DNA of 64,000 bases, from assembly GCA_021737645.1 (NCBI GenBank), contig JAIPDO010000009.1, forward strand, positions 20,984 to 84,983. The letters run 5' to 3'. The position numbers were made by a program, and so were the translations under genes. This document shows positions 19,826 to 29,837 of the stretch, one piece after another. Origin of the DNA: Desulfarculaceae bacterium. GTDB lineage: Bacteria > Desulfobacterota > Desulfarculia > Desulfarculales > Desulfarculaceae. Numbering within the stretch: position 1 is the stretch's first letter; every line of letters starts with the position of its first letter. The notes under the pieces were generated by a model, which was given only the letters and a program-made list of their open reading frames with translations, had not been told where the DNA came from and did not search any database.

Positions 19826-22201
19826 CTACGAATCCCCAACTGGGAAGATGATGCGGAACGTCGACCCCAACCCCGGCCTGGTGTTCAACTCCACCCGCCC
19901 ACCGTGCTGCTGGATGATGCCGTGGCTGATGGCCAGGCCCAGGCCGGTGCCCCGGCCCCGTGGCTTGGTGGTGAAAAAGGGCTCGAAGACCTTGCGGGCC
20001 ACCTTTTCGTCCATGCCCGGCCCCGAGTCGGTGAAGGTAACGGTCACCTCGCGGGCTTTGGGGTTGTGGCGGGTGGTCAACTCCAGGCGGCCCTGGCCCT
20101 CCATGGCCTCGGCGGCGTTGATGATGAGGTTAAGAAACACCTGCTCCACCTTGGCCCGCTGGCCCCAGAGCATGGGCAGCTCGGCGGCCAAGTCCTTGAC
20201 CAGCTCCACCCGGCGCAGGATCATGTGCCCTTCCATTAGCGACAAGACCTCCAAGAGCACCCGATTCAGGTCCATGGGCTCTTTTTCCGGGGTGTCCTGG
20301 CGGGCAAAGTCCAACAAACCCCGCACGATGATCTTGCAGCGGTTGGTCAGCTTGATGATCTTGTCCACGGTGGTGGTGAGCTCGTTGCCCACCCCCAGGT
20401 CTTCTTGCAGCAGATGGGCGTAGGTGAGAATGCCGCCCAGGGGGTTGTTCACCTCGTGGGCGATGTCAAAAGCCAGCTTTCCGGTGGCGGCCAAGCGCTC
20501 GGAGCGGATGAGCTGCTCTTCCATGGCCTTGCGCATGGTCACATCGCGGGTGCTGAACAGCAGGGCGGTGCTTCCCCGGTAGGGGCAGGGGGTGGCGGTC
20601 ACCTCCAGGTCGAACACCCCTTCGGTGCGAATGCCCTCGCCTTCGAACACCGGGGCCCCGCCGCCGCGCTCCACCTGGCGCATCCACTCCAAATAGCCGC
20701 GGCGGCAGGAATCGGCCAAAAGCTCCAAAAAGTCGCTGCCCGCCTGGGAGATGTCGTCCAGGCCGAACATCTGTAAAAACGCGTGGTTGCCGAAAATGAA
20801 CTGATTGTAGTCGTGCAACACGATGCCCTCGCGGTTGGCCTCCACCAAAGTGCGGTAAAGGGCCTCGCTCTGAGCCAGTTGGCGTTGCAGCTCCTTTAGG
20901 TCGGTGGTCTCGATGATAGCTTCCACCGCCCCGGTGATCCTGCCGCCGGCGTCGCGCAGGGGCGCGGCGGTGAAAAACAGCTCCTTGGGGCGGCCGCCCA
21001 GGCTTTCGAAGTAGTGCTCCGCCTCCCAGGCGTCGGGCGACATGGCCGAACGGCGCAGGTTTTCCCTGCCGTATATGGTTTTCAGCTTGGCCTTGTCGTC
21101 ATCCACCACCACGTCGGCCAGCGACACCCCTTTGGGCCGGTTGAACACCTGCCAGGTTTTGTCGGTGCCCAAGACATCCGCCCGGCTCCAGCCGGTCAGC
21201 TCCTCGCAGGCCTTGTTCCAGTGGCGTACCTTGTGGGCCTTGTCCACCACGAAGATGGCCACCGGCACCAACTCCAGGATGGAAGCCACCAGGCGACGCT
21301 CCTGCTCGATCTGCTCCTGGGCGTGCTTGGCGGCGGTTATGTCCTTTATGATGCCCTCGTAGCCCAGAACCACCGAGTTTTGCTCGCGCACCGAGGCGGT
21401 GATGGCCACCTCTATGGGCGTGCCGTTCTTTTTCTTGAAAGAGACCTCGTAATCCTTGACGAAGCCGTCCTTTTCGATGGCCGCCTGAAAGCGCTTGCGG
21501 TCGCTGGGGTTCAGGTAGGCTTTTTGGGCGCTGTCCGGAGTGGCCAGCACCTCCTCCTTGGAAGAGTAGCCCAACATCTCAACCCCGGCGGGGTTCACGT
21601 CCACCCAGCGGCCATCGCGCGAAGACAGATAGACCATGTCCCGGGAGTTGGCGAAAATGCGGGTGTAGTCGTCTTGCCGGGCTGAAACCTGACCGCGCAG
21701 GAGAACGTTGTCCACGGTCATGGCCAAGACCCCGGCGGCGGCCTGGGCAAAGCCGGCTCCCCAAGGCGGGCGCTCCCGGAAACGCAGCAAGGCCAGGCCG
21801 CTGCCCAAAACGCGGGCCAGAGGCCACAGGGCGAGCCATTGATCTTCGGCCAGATCCATAACCAAGCGGTCGAACTGGGGCCAGCCGCTCTCCACCTCGT
21901 CGCCGGGCCCCACCGAAACCCAGCACACCCGGCCCAAGGGCTCGCCAGGGCATCCGGGCGGAGACTGGGCCATGGTACGCAGTCGCCGAGCCTCGGCTGG
22001 GGGAAGTCCCCAGGTGGCGTTCATAATAAGGTTGCCGCCGCGCTCCCAGGCGCTGATCGCCCCCCCGCCGGCTCCCAAAAGGCCGCCCACGGTGGAGATC
22101 AGGGCGCGACCCTGGCGATTGGGGGGGGCGCTCCGGGCCAAGATAGGCCGGAATTCCTCGAAAAACCTGTTAAGTTCTACCAAGTGGCGGACCAAATCCA
22201 A
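19826..22201 (-). CDS. multi-PAS sensor histidine kinase
   Basis: PAS repeats, FDIAHEVNNPLGGILTYAHLL H-box, INAAEAM N-box, FTDSGPGMDEKVARKVFEPFFTTKPRGRGTGLGLAISHGIIQQHGGRVEL. Confidence 0.93.
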   Translation of the reverse strand: MDLVRHLVELNRFFEEFRPILARSAPPNRQGRALISTVGGLLGAGGGAISAWERGGNLIMNATWGLPPAEARRLRTMAQSPPGCPGEPLGRVCWVSVGPGDEVESGWPQFDRLVMDLAEDQWLALWPLARVLGSGLALLRFRERPPWGAGFAQAAAGVLAMTVDNVLLRGQVSARQDDYTRIFANSRDMVYLSSRDGRWVDVNPAGVEMLGYSSKEEVLATPDSAQKAYLNPSDRKRFQAAIEKDGFVKDYEVSFKKKNGTPIEVAITASVREQNSVVLGYEGIIKDITAAKHAQEQIEQERRLVASILELVPVAIFVVDKAHKVRHWNKACEELTGWSRADVLGTDKTWQVFNRPKGVSLADVVVDDDKAKLKTIYGRENLRRSAMSPDAWEAEHYFESLGGRPKELFFTAAPLRDAGGRITGAVEAIIETTDLKELQRQLAQSEALYRTLVEANREGIVLHDYNQFIFGNHAFLQMFGLDDISQAGSDFLELLADSCRRGYLEWMRQVERGGGAPVFEGEGIRTEGVFDLEVTATPCPYRGSTALLFSTRDVTMRKAMEEQLIRSERLAATGKLAFDIAHEVNNPLGGILTYAHLLQEDLGVGNELTTTVDKIIKLTNRCKIIVRGLLDFARQDTPEKEPMDLNRVLLEVLSLMEGHMILRRVELVKDLAAELPMLWGQRAKVEQVFLNLIINAAEAMEGQGRLELTTRHNPKAREVTVTFTDSGPGMDEKVARKVFEPFFTTKPRGRGTGLGLAISHGIIQQHGGRVELNTRPGLGSTFRIIFPVGDS

Positions 22202-22288
22202 CCCCCAGACTGCGTAAACCCTGGTTGAATTGTATAATTACTAGTAAAGTGCTGTAAAGCGGTAAGAACAAGTTAACAAGCGCCCTGA

Positions 22289-22304
22289 TGTGTCACGTGA
22301 AACT
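22289..22304. promoter_or_regulatory. parS-like site, 14/16
   Basis: TGTGTCACGTGAAACT. Confidence 0.6.
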
Positions 22305-22641
22305 ATTTTACCGGAAAAGAGGGCGGCAATCCCTTGACGGGAGCGCAAGACGACCGCCCGGCCATAACTTTCGGCGCGTTTTCACCCCAGCGCAGGCAAA
22401 AAGCCCGCGGATGTTGGGTGCGGGGATAAAAACCGGCATTGTTTCACCCCAACAACCCTTTGGCGACAACCACAGGATTTGCCGTACTAAAAAGGCGACA
22501 AACATTTCAGAAACCCACCGGCAGCCAAACTTGGACCATAAATTGCCGGGTGTTTGTCCCCATCGAAGGCTGAAACTGCAAGAGTTTATACCCCAAGCGG
22601 ACGCTAGGAGTAAAATCCTGAGGCCGCCTGGCTTCTGAAAG

Positions 22642-24006
22642 GTGGAAAAAGCCGTGTCCCAAGAACTTTTGGTGATCGGAGGCGGCCTGGCGGGCTGCGA
22701 GGCGGCCCTGGCCGCGGCCCGTAGCGGGGTTTCGGTGCGCCTGGTGGATATGAAGCCCGCGGAATTTTCCCCAGCCCATCACTCGCCCCGGCTGGGGGAA
22801 CTGGTGTGCTCCAACTCCCTGCGCTCGGACGCCATCACCAGCGCGGTGGGCCTGCTCAAGGCGGAGATGACCCTGCTGGGCTCGGCGGTGATGCAAGCCG
22901 CCCGGGCCACGGCGGTGGGCGCGGGCAAGGCCCTGGCCGTGGACCGCGAGGCCTTTGCCGGGCATTTGGAAGGCCAGATCGCGGCCCAGCCCCTGATCAG
23001 CCGCGAGACCGCCCGGGTGGACGAGCTGCCCCGGGATGTGGCCGTTTTGGCCACCGGACCGCTTACCGCCGGGGCCCTCGCCGAGGAGCTTGCCAAGATA
23101 ACTAGCAGTAATCACTTGCTTTTTTATGACGCTATCGCCCCCATCGTGTCCCTGGAGTCGGTGGACATGCAACGCGCCTACTGGGGCGACCGTTACGGCG
23201 AGCCGGGGCAGGGGGACTACCTCAACTGCCCCTTGAGCCGTGAGGAGTGGGGCGAGTTCTACTCCGCCCTTATCTCGGCGGAGCAGGTGCCGCTAAAGGA
23301 CTTTGAATCGCCCAAGTTTTTCGAGGGCTGCCTGCCCATAGAAGTGATGGCCGCCCGTGGAGAAAAAACCTTGCTCTTCGGCCCCATGAAGCCGGTGGGC
23401 CTGGAAGATCCGGCCACAGGCAAGCGGCCCCATGCGGTGGTGCAGCTGCGCAAGGAAAACGCGGAGGGAAGCCTGCTGAACCTGGTGGGATTCCAGACCA
23501 AGCTCACCTACAAGTCCCAGGATTTGGTTTTTCGCAAGATTCCCGCCCTGGCGAGGGCCGAATTCGTGCGTTGGGGCTCCATCCACCGCAATACTTTCCT
23601 AGACGCACCCAGGGTTTTGGACCCCCACCAACGGTTGAAGGCCGCGCCACACCTGTTTGTAGCCGGACAACTCTCCGGGGTGGAAGGCTATGTTGAGTCG
23701 GCGGCCATGGGGATACTCTGTGGTGTCAACGCGGCAAACCTCCTACATGCACGGCCCTTGTTGACCCCACCGCCCACCAGCGCCCTGGGTGGGCTGGTCA
23801 CTCATCTGCAAAACACGGCCACCAAAAGCTTTCAGCCCAGCAACATCAACTTCGGTCTGTTGCCCCCCCTGGAGGGCCGGGTGTTCAAGCGCCTGCGCGG
23901 GGCGGCCCAGGCCCGCCGGGGCCTGAGCGATTTCCTGGCCTGGATGGAGGCCTCCAGTCTGGCCCCAGCCGGGGAAATACCGGAGCTGCCCGAGGAAACC
24001 ACCTAA
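22642..24006 (+). CDS. trmFO: methylenetetrahydrofolate--tRNA-(uracil-5-)-methyltransferase TrmFO
   Basis: LLVIGGGLAGCEAALAAARSGVSVRLVDMKPAEFSPAHHSPRLGELVCSNSLRSD; GTG start. Confidence 0.96.
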   Translation: MEKAVSQELLVIGGGLAGCEAALAAARSGVSVRLVDMKPAEFSPAHHSPRLGELVCSNSLRSDAITSAVGLLKAEMTLLGSAVMQAARATAVGAGKALAVDREAFAGHLEGQIAAQPLISRETARVDELPRDVAVLATGPLTAGALAEELAKITSSNHLLFYDAIAPIVSLESVDMQRAYWGDRYGEPGQGDYLNCPLSREEWGEFYSALISAEQVPLKDFESPKFFEGCLPIEVMAARGEKTLLFGPMKPVGLEDPATGKRPHAVVQLRKENAEGSLLNLVGFQTKLTYKSQDLVFRKIPALARAEFVRWGSIHRNTFLDAPRVLDPHQRLKAAPHLFVAGQLSGVEGYVESAAMGILCGVNAANLLHARPLLTPPPTSALGGLVTHLQNTATKSFQPSNINFGLLPPLEGRVFKRLRGAAQARRGLSDFLAWMEASSLAPAGEIPELPEETT

Positions 24007-24058
24007 ATTAAAAGCAAAACCCTTGTCCCACCCTCCGAGGCGCTGCTAAAAAGGAACT

Positions 24059-25024
24059 ATGGCCTTCTTCAGCCGCAAAACTTGGCACCTTTGGTTGGGG
24101 GCGGGGTTGTTCGCCCTGGCGGTGGGCGGGTCCCTGGCCGAAGTGGGCTGGATACGGGTCTGGTTTTACCAGTTTGCCTGGTGGGGCTACATTTGTGTGG
24201 CTGATGCATGTATCCAGCGTGTCCAGGGCAACAGCCTGTTGATGGACCGGCGTAGGGTGTTTTGGACCATGTGTTTGGTCAGCGCCGCCTTTTGGTTCGG
24301 CTGGGAGATGGTCAACCTTCGCCTGCAAAACTGGTTCTACCTGGGGGTGCCCCGCCAGCTTTGGCAGCGTTGGCTGGGGTCCTTCATCGCCTTCGCCACT
24401 GTGTTGCCGGGCATTTTCACCACCTACGAGCTGTTGGGGTTGGTGGGCCTTTCATGGGGCCGCAAAACGATAACCATTCCCACAACACGCGCCTGGTATC
24501 CCTGGTTTGTTGGTGTTGGCCTAATAATGATTATTCTTCCAATAACTTACCCGCGCCTGTTTTTCCCACTAGTTTGGGGGTCATTAGTATTTCTGCTGGA
24601 GCCGCTCAACCATTATATGGGCGCCAAGAGCCTTATGCGCTCCTGGGAGCGGGGCGATCTGTCGCCTTTCGTGGGTCTGCTGGTGGCCGGTCTGGTGTGC
24701 GGCGTGTTCTGGGAATCCTGGAATTGGTTGGCCGAAGCCCGCTGGACCTATAATATTCCTTACCTGAACCAGCCCAAGATTTTCGCCATGCCTGTGGCCG
24801 GGTACCTGGGCTTCCCACCTTTTGCGGTGGAGTGCTACGTTTTCTACGCCTCGGTCAGCCTGCTCTGGGGCGGACGGGGCTGGGAGCGGGACGACTACCA
24901 GCTCGCGGCGCGCCCCCCGGCCCCGGCCTGGCTGCGGTGGCTCTTGGGCCTGGGCGCGGTGGCCTACGGCCTGTGGATGTGCCACATGATCGACCTCTAT
25001 CTAATCAAAGGATGGCTCCGGTGA
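24059..25024 (+). CDS. uncharacterised polytopic membrane protein
   Basis: 321 aa, multiple TM segments, W-rich; stop overlaps rimO start region. Confidence 0.75.
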   Translation: MAFFSRKTWHLWLGAGLFALAVGGSLAEVGWIRVWFYQFAWWGYICVADACIQRVQGNSLLMDRRRVFWTMCLVSAAFWFGWEMVNLRLQNWFYLGVPRQLWQRWLGSFIAFATVLPGIFTTYELLGLVGLSWGRKTITIPTTRAWYPWFVGVGLIMIILPITYPRLFFPLVWGSLVFLLEPLNHYMGAKSLMRSWERGDLSPFVGLLVAGLVCGVFWESWNWLAEARWTYNIPYLNQPKIFAMPVAGYLGFPPFAVECYVFYASVSLLWGGRGWERDDYQLAARPPAPAWLRWLLGLGAVAYGLWMCHMIDLYLIKGWLR

Positions 25025-26331
25025 GCAAAACCTACTATCTGCTCAACCTGGGCTGCGCCAAGAACCTGGTGGAAGGCGAGCACCTGGCCGGGCTGTTGTT
25101 GTCCGGCGGCTGGCAGGCGGTGGAGCGGCCCGAAGAGGCCGAGCTGCTGCTGCTCAACACCTGCGGCTTTATCCAGCCCGCGGTGGAGGAGGCCATAGAG
25201 GCCGCCCTGGAGTTGGCCGAGGCCAAGACCGCCGGGCAGCGCCTGGTGGTAGCCGGATGCCTGGTGGGGCGCTACGGCAAAAAGCTGGCCGCGGATCTTC
25301 CCGAGGCCGACCTGCTCTTGGCCCCCGGCGAGGCCCCCAATCTGCTCAAGCACCTGGCCGCGCCGCCAACCGGACGCCTGGCCATCAGCCCGCCGCGCTC
25401 CCTGTTCGGCGGGGCCGACCCCCGCGCGCTCAGCACCGGGCCGGGCTGGGCCTATCTGCGCGTCTCCGACGGCTGCGCCCAGTCCTGCGCCTTTTGCACC
25501 ATCCCCCACATTCGCGGCCCCCTGCGCTCCCGGCCCCTGGACGACGTCCTGGCCGAAGCCGCCAACCTGGCCGCCCTGGGGGTCAAGGAGCTGAACCTGG
25601 TGGCCCAGGATCTCACCTCCTACGGCCGCGACCTGGGCGGGCCGGGGCTGGCCGAGCTGCTGGCCGCCCTATCTAATATAGAAGGGCTTGATTGGCTCAG
25701 GCCCCTGTACCTGCACCCGGACCTTATCGGCGAGGCGCTAATCAACGCTATCCTGGCCAACCCCAAGGTGGCCCCGTACTTTGACCTGCCTTTGCAGCAC
25801 GTGGCCGATCCGGTGCTAAAGGCCATGGGCCGCAAGCGCAGCGGCTCCGAGTTAAAGGCCCTGGTGCGGGGCATCCGCCAGGCCGCACCCCAGGCGGTGT
25901 TGCGCACCACCTTGTTGGTGGGCCACCCCGGCGAGGGCCAGGCCGAGTTCGCCGCACTCAAGGATTTCGTGGCCGAGATGGAGTTCGACCGATTGGGGGT
26001 GTTCCCCTACAGCCCCGAGGCGGGCACCCGCAGCGCCCGGCTGCCCGCGCCCCCGCCCCAGGTGGCCGCCAAGCGGGCCGCCCAGATCATGGACCTGCAA
26101 CGGCGCATCAGCCGCCGCCGCCTGGCCCCTCTGTTGGATCAGACCCTGCCGGTGCTGGTGTTGGGCCCCCACCCGGACAGCGACCTAGTATGGGCCGGGC
26201 GCACTCAGGGCCAGGCCCCGGAGGTGGACGGCTTGGTGATCATCACCGAGGGCACCGCCCAACCCGGGGTCATCGCCCCCTGCCGCATCACCGCCACCCA
26301 TGACTACGACCTGGAAGGGACGCTCACCTGA
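25012..26331 (+). CDS. rimO: ribosomal protein S12 methylthiotransferase RimO
   Basis: SKTYYLLNLGCAKNLVEGEHLAGLL; radical SAM SDGCAQSCAFCTIPHIRGPLRSR; TRAM-like C-term. GTG at 25021 is an alternative start. Confidence 0.95.
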   Translation: MAPVSKTYYLLNLGCAKNLVEGEHLAGLLLSGGWQAVERPEEAELLLLNTCGFIQPAVEEAIEAALELAEAKTAGQRLVVAGCLVGRYGKKLAADLPEADLLLAPGEAPNLLKHLAAPPTGRLAISPPRSLFGGADPRALSTGPGWAYLRVSDGCAQSCAFCTIPHIRGPLRSRPLDDVLAEAANLAALGVKELNLVAQDLTSYGRDLGGPGLAELLAALSNIEGLDWLRPLYLHPDLIGEALINAILANPKVAPYFDLPLQHVADPVLKAMGRKRSGSELKALVRGIRQAAPQAVLRTTLLVGHPGEGQAEFAALKDFVAEMEFDRLGVFPYSPEAGTRSARLPAPPPQVAAKRAAQIMDLQRRISRRRLAPLLDQTLPVLVLGPHPDSDLVWAGRTQGQAPEVDGLVIITEGTAQPGVIAPCRITATHDYDLEGTLT

Positions 26332-26398
26332 AGCCCTGCATTACTTGAAGCCGAGCCCTCCGGTAGTAGTATGATTCAGTGAACGGGGGAAGGGACGC

Positions 26399-26698
26399 AT
26401 GGATCAGCACGCGCTGCCTTATGAAAACCTGGGCGGACCCGCCCTGGACAGCTTTGGCCAGCTTTTGGCCTTTGTCTTTTTGGGCGGCGTGGGCCTGGTG
26501 CTGCTTTTGGTCTTCGTGTGGCTGTTCATGCGGCTCATGAACCGGGCGGGCTGGTACACCCCCACCGGCCCGGTGGAAAAGCGAATGGGCCAGCTTCTCA
26601 TCCTGGCCCTGCTCACGGTGATCATGGTGGGCGGCGTGGCGGTTATTTTCTTTTGGTTTGCTCTCGACCCTTCTCCCGAATGGCCTCCTAGGCCATAG
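26399..26698 (+). CDS. small uncharacterised membrane protein
   Basis: 99 aa, two predicted TM segments, RBS-like GGGGGAAGGG upstream. Confidence 0.6.
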   Translation: MDQHALPYENLGGPALDSFGQLLAFVFLGGVGLVLLLVFVWLFMRLMNRAGWYTPTGPVEKRMGQLLILALLTVIMVGGVAVIFFWFALDPSPEWPPRP

Positions 26699-26705
26699 TG
26701 CCGTT

Positions 26706-26825
26706 TACAAGCCGGCTGCGCCAGGAAGCGCCATGCCGCGTTGCCGGCGGCGCTCAAGCCTTGATGTGGCTAAGGCCACACCTTCGGCTCTCGCTTGCCG
26801 GACGCCTTGCCTGGCCCTCCCTGAC
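26706..26825. repeat. type C structured intergenic repeat (inverted orientation)
   Basis: Reverse complement reads CCAGGCAAGGCGTCCGGCAAGCGAGAGCC...TGTGGCCTTAGCCACA...GGCTTGAGCGCCGCCGGCAACGCGGC. Confidence 0.7.
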
Positions 26826-26905
26826 AAAGCCGTTGGTTCGACGAGTTTTGTGCCGGTCTAAGAAGACGTCCCTCGCGAGACCTTTGCCATTCCAGCTATC
26901 GCGTA

Positions 26906-26936
26906 TGTTGGGTAGAACGAAGCGAAACCCAACAAA
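26906..26936. repeat. type B palindromic repeat
   Basis: TGTTGGGTAGAACGAAGCGAAACCCAACAA. Confidence 0.8.
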
Positions 26937-26962
26937 ACCATTTTTCCTTTATAGCCAATAGC

Positions 26963-27055
26963 CGTCATTGCGAGGCCGGGCAGCGGCCAAGGCGCGATGA
27001 AACAAGGCCGCCGGTCCTGCCCGGCCGTGGCAATCTTCCTTTTCCCTGGTCATGC
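26963..27055. repeat. type A intergenic repeat
   Basis: GTCATTGCGAGGCCGGGCAGCGG...TCCTGCCCGGCCGTGGCAATCTTCC. Confidence 0.8.
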
Positions 27056-27231
27056 CTTGGTTGGCCAGACACGGCCAAACCATCCCCCACGCCCCAACCC
27101 GTCCCGCCTGGGGTAAGGCGAAGATCGCCGCGTCGCATCTCCCCTGAGATGCTCCTCGCGATGACCACTATTACTGGAAATAATGGTCCTATCGTTTTGA
27201 CCGCATGAATAAAGAGAGAAACGAGAGGCCG

Positions 27232-27771
27232 CTATTTCTCAAGCTTGCCCAGGGACTGAACGCGCCGCCCCAACAGAGCCAGGCGCTGGGCCAGCAGCGG
27301 CTCCGGGTCCAGCACGTTCAGATGCCCCCAGCGGGCCATGGCCAACACCAGGCCCTCGGGCTCCAGGTCGATGAGGGCCACGCCTTCGGGCTCGCCCACC
27401 AGAAAGGGAAACACGCCGCGCCCGCTGGGCTCGGCCGGGGCCTGGGCCATCATCTCCCTACGTCGGCTGGGGGTGTTCAGCCAGGGTCGCACCTCGTCCT
27501 CGCCGTCCAAGGGGGCCAGGGATAAAAGCTCTATGGCCTGGTCCTGGCCCAGGCCGTCCAAGATGGCCAGGGCCACCGGCTGCTCGGGCCGGGTGACCAG
27601 GTACAAACGCAGGCGCTTGGCCTGCTGCAATTTCTCCAGCTCGGCGGTGAAGTGGGCCGGGGTGTAGGCCACCTCGGCGGGGCGGAACAGGCTTCGCCAG
27701 CGCTGCACGAAATCAGCGATGGCCTTTAGCTCGGCCTGGGGGTCGAAGCCCACCTCAGTCTTGAAGCGCAT
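27232..27771 (-). CDS. hypothetical protein, overlapping the upstream tRNA-thiolation-type gene
   Basis: MRFKTEVGFDPQAELKAIADFVQRWRSLFRP...; 17 bp overlap with preceding CDS. Confidence 0.75.
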   Translation of the reverse strand: MRFKTEVGFDPQAELKAIADFVQRWRSLFRPAEVAYTPAHFTAELEKLQQAKRLRLYLVTRPEQPVALAILDGLGQDQAIELLSLAPLDGEDEVRPWLNTPSRRREMMAQAPAEPSGRGVFPFLVGEPEGVALIDLEPEGLVLAMARWGHLNVLDPEPLLAQRLALLGRRVQSLGKLEK

Positions 27772-28699
27772 CGCCCTTGTTGCTTTCGCGCTTGCGGGTG
27801 TTGGCCAAAAAGCGGCAGATAGTGCACTCCTCGGCAAAGCTGGGCATGCCGCACACCGAGCAGCGATTCTCCAGGTCCGGCTTGGCGGGCGGCCCGCCCT
27901 TGTCCTCCAGGTAGCCCAGATAAAAATTCAGTGAGGTGCCGGGCATGCGGTCTTCCAGCAGGCGCACCGCCTCGGTGTAATAGGGCAGGGTGGCCCCCTT
28001 GGAGCGGGGGCAGTCTCCCTTGGCCACCGACCAGCCCTGGGACTTGGCGTAGGACTTCAGCTCCGCCCCGCGCAGGCGGCACAGAGGCTTTATCTTTTTG
28101 GCGAAGGCCCCCGGCGCGCCCTCCAGGGTGGGCCATTGGTTGTCCAGATAGTGCTGGTGTCGGCGCACCAGATTGCCTAGCAGGCGGGCGGCCTCGTCGT
28201 CCAGGTGGTGGCCGGTGGCCAGCACCTCGAAGCCCAGATCCAGGCAGGCCTTGTTAAGGTAGTAGCGCTTTAGGGTGCCGCACACCGAGCAAAAGGAGCG
28301 CTTGTTGGCCCAGGCGATCTGCTGCACCCCGAACCCGGCCATCTCGGCCATATTAAATAGATGCAGCTTGGCCCCCAGGCGTTGAGCCATGGCCTGGCTG
28401 GCCTCCAATGAGGCCTCGCCGAACTTGCCGTCGCCCAGCTCCAGGGCCAGGTGCAGGCCCTCGGCCCGGTAGCCCAGCTCCAAGAGCACCTGCCACAGGG
28501 CCAGGGAGTCCTTGCCGCCGCTCACCGCCACCAAGACTTTTTGGCCCGGCTCAAGCATGTCGAACTGCTTGATGGCCCTCTCCGCCTGGCGGCGCACGAA
28601 GATGCCCAGGCACTTGTCGCAAAAGCGGGCGTTGTGGCTGGGCAGGCGGTGCTGGGCCGGCTTGCGGCAGCGGGAGCATTTCATGCCGTCGATGTTCAT
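27755..28699 (-). CDS. PP-loop ATPase, TtcA/TtuA-like tRNA 2-thiolation family
   Basis: Zn ribbons CSRCRKPAQHRL.. and CSVCGMPSFAEECTIC; SGGKDS PP-loop; CSVCGTLKRYYLNK; ATGHHLDDEA. Confidence 0.9.
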   Translation of the reverse strand: MNIDGMKCSRCRKPAQHRLPSHNARFCDKCLGIFVRRQAERAIKQFDMLEPGQKVLVAVSGGKDSLALWQVLLELGYRAEGLHLALELGDGKFGEASLEASQAMAQRLGAKLHLFNMAEMAGFGVQQIAWANKRSFCSVCGTLKRYYLNKACLDLGFEVLATGHHLDDEAARLLGNLVRRHQHYLDNQWPTLEGAPGAFAKKIKPLCRLRGAELKSYAKSQGWSVAKGDCPRSKGATLPYYTEAVRLLEDRMPGTSLNFYLGYLEDKGGPPAKPDLENRCSVCGMPSFAEECTICRFLANTRKRESNKGDALQD

Positions 28700-28760
28700 G
28701 GGCGCTCACCTTGGGGTTGGTTTTTACCCTACCACTATAGTGGAGCCGCCGCCCTCCCGC

Positions 28761-29515
28761 CAGATACCCGCCCTTTGCTTATTGGGAACTTTCCTTGCCC
28801 CCTAACATTTCCTCATACACCTCGGGATAATGCTCCCGAACGCAATCGGGGCACAGCCCGTGGCTAACCTCCGCCGAGGAATGCTTGGCCAGGTATCACT
28901 CCAGCTTGTTCCAATACCCCTGGTCGTCACGCACTTTTTTGCATATGGAGCACATGGGCAAAAGGCCCGAGAGGGTCTTGACATGATCCAGGGCATCGCG
29001 CAGTTGCCTGATGGTGGCTTCCTGTTCACGCTCCAGCCGATCCCGCTGTTCCTGAATTATGCTGTTTTGCAAGGCAATGGCGGCAAGCTCCCCAAAACGG
29101 GAGGCCATGTCGGCGTCCCTGGGGGTGAAATCCCGGGCCTTGTTGGCCAGCCCGATTATGCCCACGGTCTTGCCGTCCAGAACCAATGGGGCGAAAAGCA
29201 CGTTTTTCAGCACCACGTGCCCCTTGGGCATGAAGTCCACCCAATGGCTGGCCATGAAGTCGTTTTCGTAAACCGCCTCATTTTTGTGATAGGCCTGGGC
29301 CCGCAGGCCCCGGATGGGCATGGGAAGCTCGGGGGCCACGGTGCAGGGTAGCCCGCCCGCTTCCAGGAAAAGCACTTCGTTTTCGCTGCCGTCATCATTG
29401 AGCAGAGCCACGTAACCGGAGGAGGCTCCGGTTACTTCACGGCAATAATCGAAAATGCTGCGCGCCGCCTCGGGAAAGCCACTCAGATGGAAAACCGCCC
29501 GGGCGCAGCCGGTTT
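28761..29515 (-). pseudogene. GAF-domain protein remnant with C-terminal CxxC...CPxC module, in-frame TGA and no good start
   Basis: Frame reads ...GLLPMCSICKKVRDDQGYWNKLE-TGA-YLAKHSSAEVSHGLCPDCVREHYPEVYEEMLGGKESSQ*; at the 5' end the GAF frame (AVFHLSGFPEAARSIFDYCREVTGASSGYVALLNDDG) runs back to a stop without an ATG. Confidence 0.65.
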
Positions 29516-29837
29516 AAACTTCGGCCGGCGCAACTCTCCTTTTGTACGGAAGGACTCGTTTGCTGTAATTAGGAATCATTATAAATCATTGCCGATGGAG
29601 ATAAAACCTTTTCCAGCCAGTCCCCCAGTGGCGAGATGCCTTCCTATATAGTATAGTTGCTTCGCTTGACAAGAAGCCGCCCGGCGTAACCCGGTTGAGG
29701 CCAATTTTTTCTAAAAATTTCTCTTGACAAGCACCCCACCTTTATCCCACACTCTCTGTTTACGTGAAGGTAGCCCTTCCCCCCTGCGGGGAGGGGTGTG
29801 CTTTTATTGTTATCATACTGTTTTACTTGGTGAAACG

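Noticed and set aside
28893-28895. Selenocysteine codon interpretation of the in-frame TGA
   Set aside because: Position corresponds to a variable non-Cys residue in the intact module, and the gene is also damaged at its 5' end; decay is simpler. Kept only as something to exclude.
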